From: Chaunax sp. Z400
Taxonomy: Eukaryota > Chordata > Actinopteri > Lophiiformes > Chaunacidae
DNA: 64,000 bases
Direction: 5' to 3'
Assembly: GCA_037577475.1 (NCBI GenBank)
Contig: CM075192.1
Location: 31,452,709-31,516,708, forward strand
The position numbers were made by a program, and so were the translations under genes. Numbering within the stretch: position 1 is the first letter of the stretch; each line of letters begins with the position of its first letter. A model generated the notes under the pieces. It was not told where the DNA came from and ran no database searches. It was given only the letters and a program-made list of their open reading frames with translations. Shown piece by piece: positions 61,501 through 64,000 of the stretch.

Positions 61501-62649
61501 CTTAAAAATTAATTCTGAACTGTATTATAAATATAAGAGATCAAAATGTAGAAGATAAACAGATAAAAGTTAAAAAATGTAAAATGAAATTGAATGAAAT
61601 AAAAATGTTAAAATAATTTAGGAGATAATAGTGTAAAGGATGAAATGCATAATAAAAATAACCATGAAAATCTCAAACTTAAACTTGTAAAATATAAATT
61701 GTAAGAGATAGTATGATTATGCATAGGTCACATGGTCACAATGCTGGCTGGACCCATCACCAGTGACTGAGGATTACAATGCAGATATAAGTATAAGAGT
61801 ATATAGAAAGATTAACAGTAAGATTTACCAGAGAAACTTGATGACGTGAGGACCTGATGACATGACGAGAGCACAATAAGTATGATTAAGTATGAACACA
61901 ATCAAACCAACAAAGCAATTATCAGATCCAAATAACGCATGTGTAAAACATGATCAGCAGTCGAGTAAAAACCTCCAGGAGAGTCTGACAGAGTGTCTAT
62001 CACTGCACAGGCTCCTCCCCCGCATGCTGTCACTTTCAAGAACAGCAGCGTCCTCTCAGGGGAGGGGCTTTGGACTTCATCAGACACTCCTCCTGGCTAT
62101 GATTGTTGGTTTAGATTCAGGTGTGACAGATTCTTGAAAATGGCATCAGGAGCACTGGATGGGGATAGAAGTCTGACTTTTTTTTTTACAGAGTATCTGT
62201 CTCATGCATTTGACAAAATACAACAAAAAGTTTTTTTTAATCAAAGTTACCTATACTGCAACTTGAATTAATAGTGTTGTCTGAGTGATCATGTTGGTGT
62301 ATTGGGAAATTAAATGATAAAGTTAAGTTGCCTGCTGCGAGTGTAAAAACAGTGTTGGCTGCTGCAGGATCACTGCAGGTACTGTAATTATATTTTCCTC
62401 ATTATGATGTATTATTTCACTCACCTACAAACCATCTATTAAACAGAATGTGATCATTTGTGTAATCACGATGCAGCTCTATTTTCCTAAACGTGTATTT
62501 GTAGCTGCAGCTGCTGTGAGGTTTACACACTTTATAAATCTCTGTGTTGTCTGCTCTGGTGATGCTTCATTCTGCTACAGTCTAATATTGCTTGTAGCAA
62601 TTTATTTATTATTTATTGTTGGTCATTTGCTTTTAATTGTCTCAGTCTG
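61501..62649. other. Intergenic; no gene seen
   Basis: A-rich sequence up to about 61900, then a mixed block with CAGGCTCCTCCCCCGCATGC at about 62008-62027. No exon is recognised. Confidence 0.4.
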
Positions 62650-63290
62650 ATGGCACAAATCCTCTCCATAGGAAAAAAAAATCCACAAACAGTATATTCT
62701 TTATTCCTTGCATTTTTTTTATACTTCATATGTTCTGGCAATTGTTCAGTTAGACTGCAAACTTAGCTTAATTTCCCAACATGAAAGTCTACAATGAAAA
62801 GATAATTGCAGCAGAAAATGCTGAAGTGATATGCAATATGTGATTTGGTATGGGATATGATAGTGTTTATGAATGCGAGCTATACCTGGTGTTCAGTACT
62901 GTGACAATATCATATTACACTGTGTGATAAAGGGAGTGGCTTAACATTATGTGACATTTCCTCATTCACGTGCTCACCTGTCCTCATTCATCATTCAGTC
63001 ACTACGTAACCCAGTGCTGATCATGATTCTTTTGACAGTTGTTTCTGGCTGTACTTTGGTTTTCAAGCAGTCTGACTCTGCTCCTTGATCTGGACCCTAA
63101 TCTCCTGGATCTTCCTGCACCAGCCAACCTACCAACACCTGCCTGTAAGTTTATTTCTATATATTCAATCATTTAACCTGCCCAGTCTGTCTGTTTGGTC
63201 CATGTTGGGTTCCTTTTCTCTGCTTCCTGCATTCCCAACCATCACCCAATTAGCAATTTAAGTTAGATACATTTATCAATTAATTGTTTT
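62650..63290 (+). repeat. Interspersed repeat, copy 2 of a direct pair
   Basis: Second copy of 41335-42080. It lacks about 100 bases of copy 1 around 41600-41740, but otherwise matches through AATTTAAGTTAGATACATT to the end. The copies are about 21 kb apart with the whole GT92 gene between them. Confidence 0.85.
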
Positions 63291-64000
63291 TTATAGGAGT
63301 TATAAAATATAATTATAAAATAGTTATAAAATAAAATATATTTTGCAGTACCAGATGTGCTGGATGCCTATGTTTTGTGAAGGCCAAATGTCTAGGGCAC
63401 TGGGTTAAGACGTTATAAGCAAAATATGTTCTGGTGGCGCCAGTTGGCTGAAACTAGACGAATTTGTGCAACAGATGTTGATGCATATTTCTAGTCAATT
63501 TCACGTCTCTAGGTCATTGGGTTATTGAGTTATAAAATAAAATATATTTTGCAGTACCAGATGTGTCCACAGGAGGGCGAGTTGAAATATTGATCGGTTA
63601 ATATCTCTGCTCCTGAGCGTTGTAGAGACTCGCAACCAGTTTCTGCCCCACCATTGTTGGGCACCAGCTTTCCAATGGTCCTAAGCATGTCTCTCTACGA
63701 CAATGGGAAGTGGTCAAATCAGGCAGGGAGAAGCATTCTTTCTTGAATAACTTTTGCTGAGGTGGTGCCTGTAGGCTGAAACCCCTTGTACTATTGCAAC
63801 AGTGCTGGATGCCTATGTTTTGTGAAGGCCAAATGTCTAGGGCACTGGGTTAAGACGTTATAAGCAAAATATATTCTGATGCTGCCAGTTGGCTGAAACT
63901 AGAAGAATATGTGCAACAGGTGTTGATGCATATTTATTGTCAATTTCACATCTGTAGGTCATTGGGTTATTGAGTTATAAAATAAAATAGATTTTGCAGT
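63291..64000 (+). repeat. Tandem repeat with 445-bp period, cut by the window end
   Basis: GCTGGATGCCTATGTTTTGT occurs at 63359 and again at 63804, each followed by AAGGCCAAATGTCTAGGGCA, GTTAAGACGTTATAAGCAAA and CAGTTGGCTGAAACTAGA. The word TTATAAAATAAAATA(T/G)ATTTTGCAGT occurs at about 63324, 63531 and 63975. At least 1.6 units are present. It could be a satellite array or a duplicated internal block of a transposon; the rest lies outside the window. Confidence 0.8.

Overview
The window looks like teleost fish nuclear DNA. The evidence is three spliced genes with GT-AG introns, very dense dinucleotide microsatellites, non-LTR retrotransposons of fish type with pentamer or tetramer 3' tails, a tRNA-derived SINE, hAT and Tc1-type non-autonomous transposons, and a vertebrate-type GT92 glycosyltransferase gene of a kind mammals lack. 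There are no bacterial-style operons, no CRISPR array and no recognisable tRNA or rRNA gene. Species cannot be named from the sequence alone.

Three protein genes can be rebuilt exon by exon with unbroken frame. (1) A Rab1-type small GTPase on the minus strand (start codon at 8888, stop at 4899): six coding exons, 214 residues, all G-box motifs, ends in Cys-Cys. (2) A ZFP36/TIS11-family mRNA-decay protein on the plus strand (33123-35045): two exons, 412 residues, two CCCH zinc fingers, a CNOT1-binding type C-terminus, AU-rich nonamers in its 3' UTR, and a kappaB-like decamer just downstream of a TATA-like box. (3) A GT92 (DUF23) type II membrane glycosyltransferase on the plus strand (45627-56784): nine exons, 464 residues, a D-x-D-E motif.

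Layout: 1-4.8 kb holds a broken LINE and repeat debris. 4.8-8.9 kb is the Rab1-like gene. 9-32.8 kb is a gene-poor stretch with a SINE whose B-box region has expanded into a 27-bp minisatellite, a complete 1.56-kb hAT-type element with 8-bp target duplications and a nested SINE, Tc1-like palindromes in TA repeats, and microsatellites. 32.8-37.1 kb is the ZFP36-like gene with a 2-kb 3' UTR. 37-45.6 kb is repeats. 45.6-56.9 kb is the GT92 gene, whose introns hold LINE relics and an antisense SINE. 57-64 kb has TA microsatellites, two minus-strand LINE fragments, a second copy of the 41.3-kb repeat, and a 445-bp tandem repeat running off the window end.

The three genes have no obvious shared pathway: vesicle traffic, mRNA decay and Golgi glycosylation. 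The most notable non-genic signals are the B-box minisatellite, the hAT element with an internal 87-nt near-perfect hairpin, and the SINE/LINE 3'-tail match.
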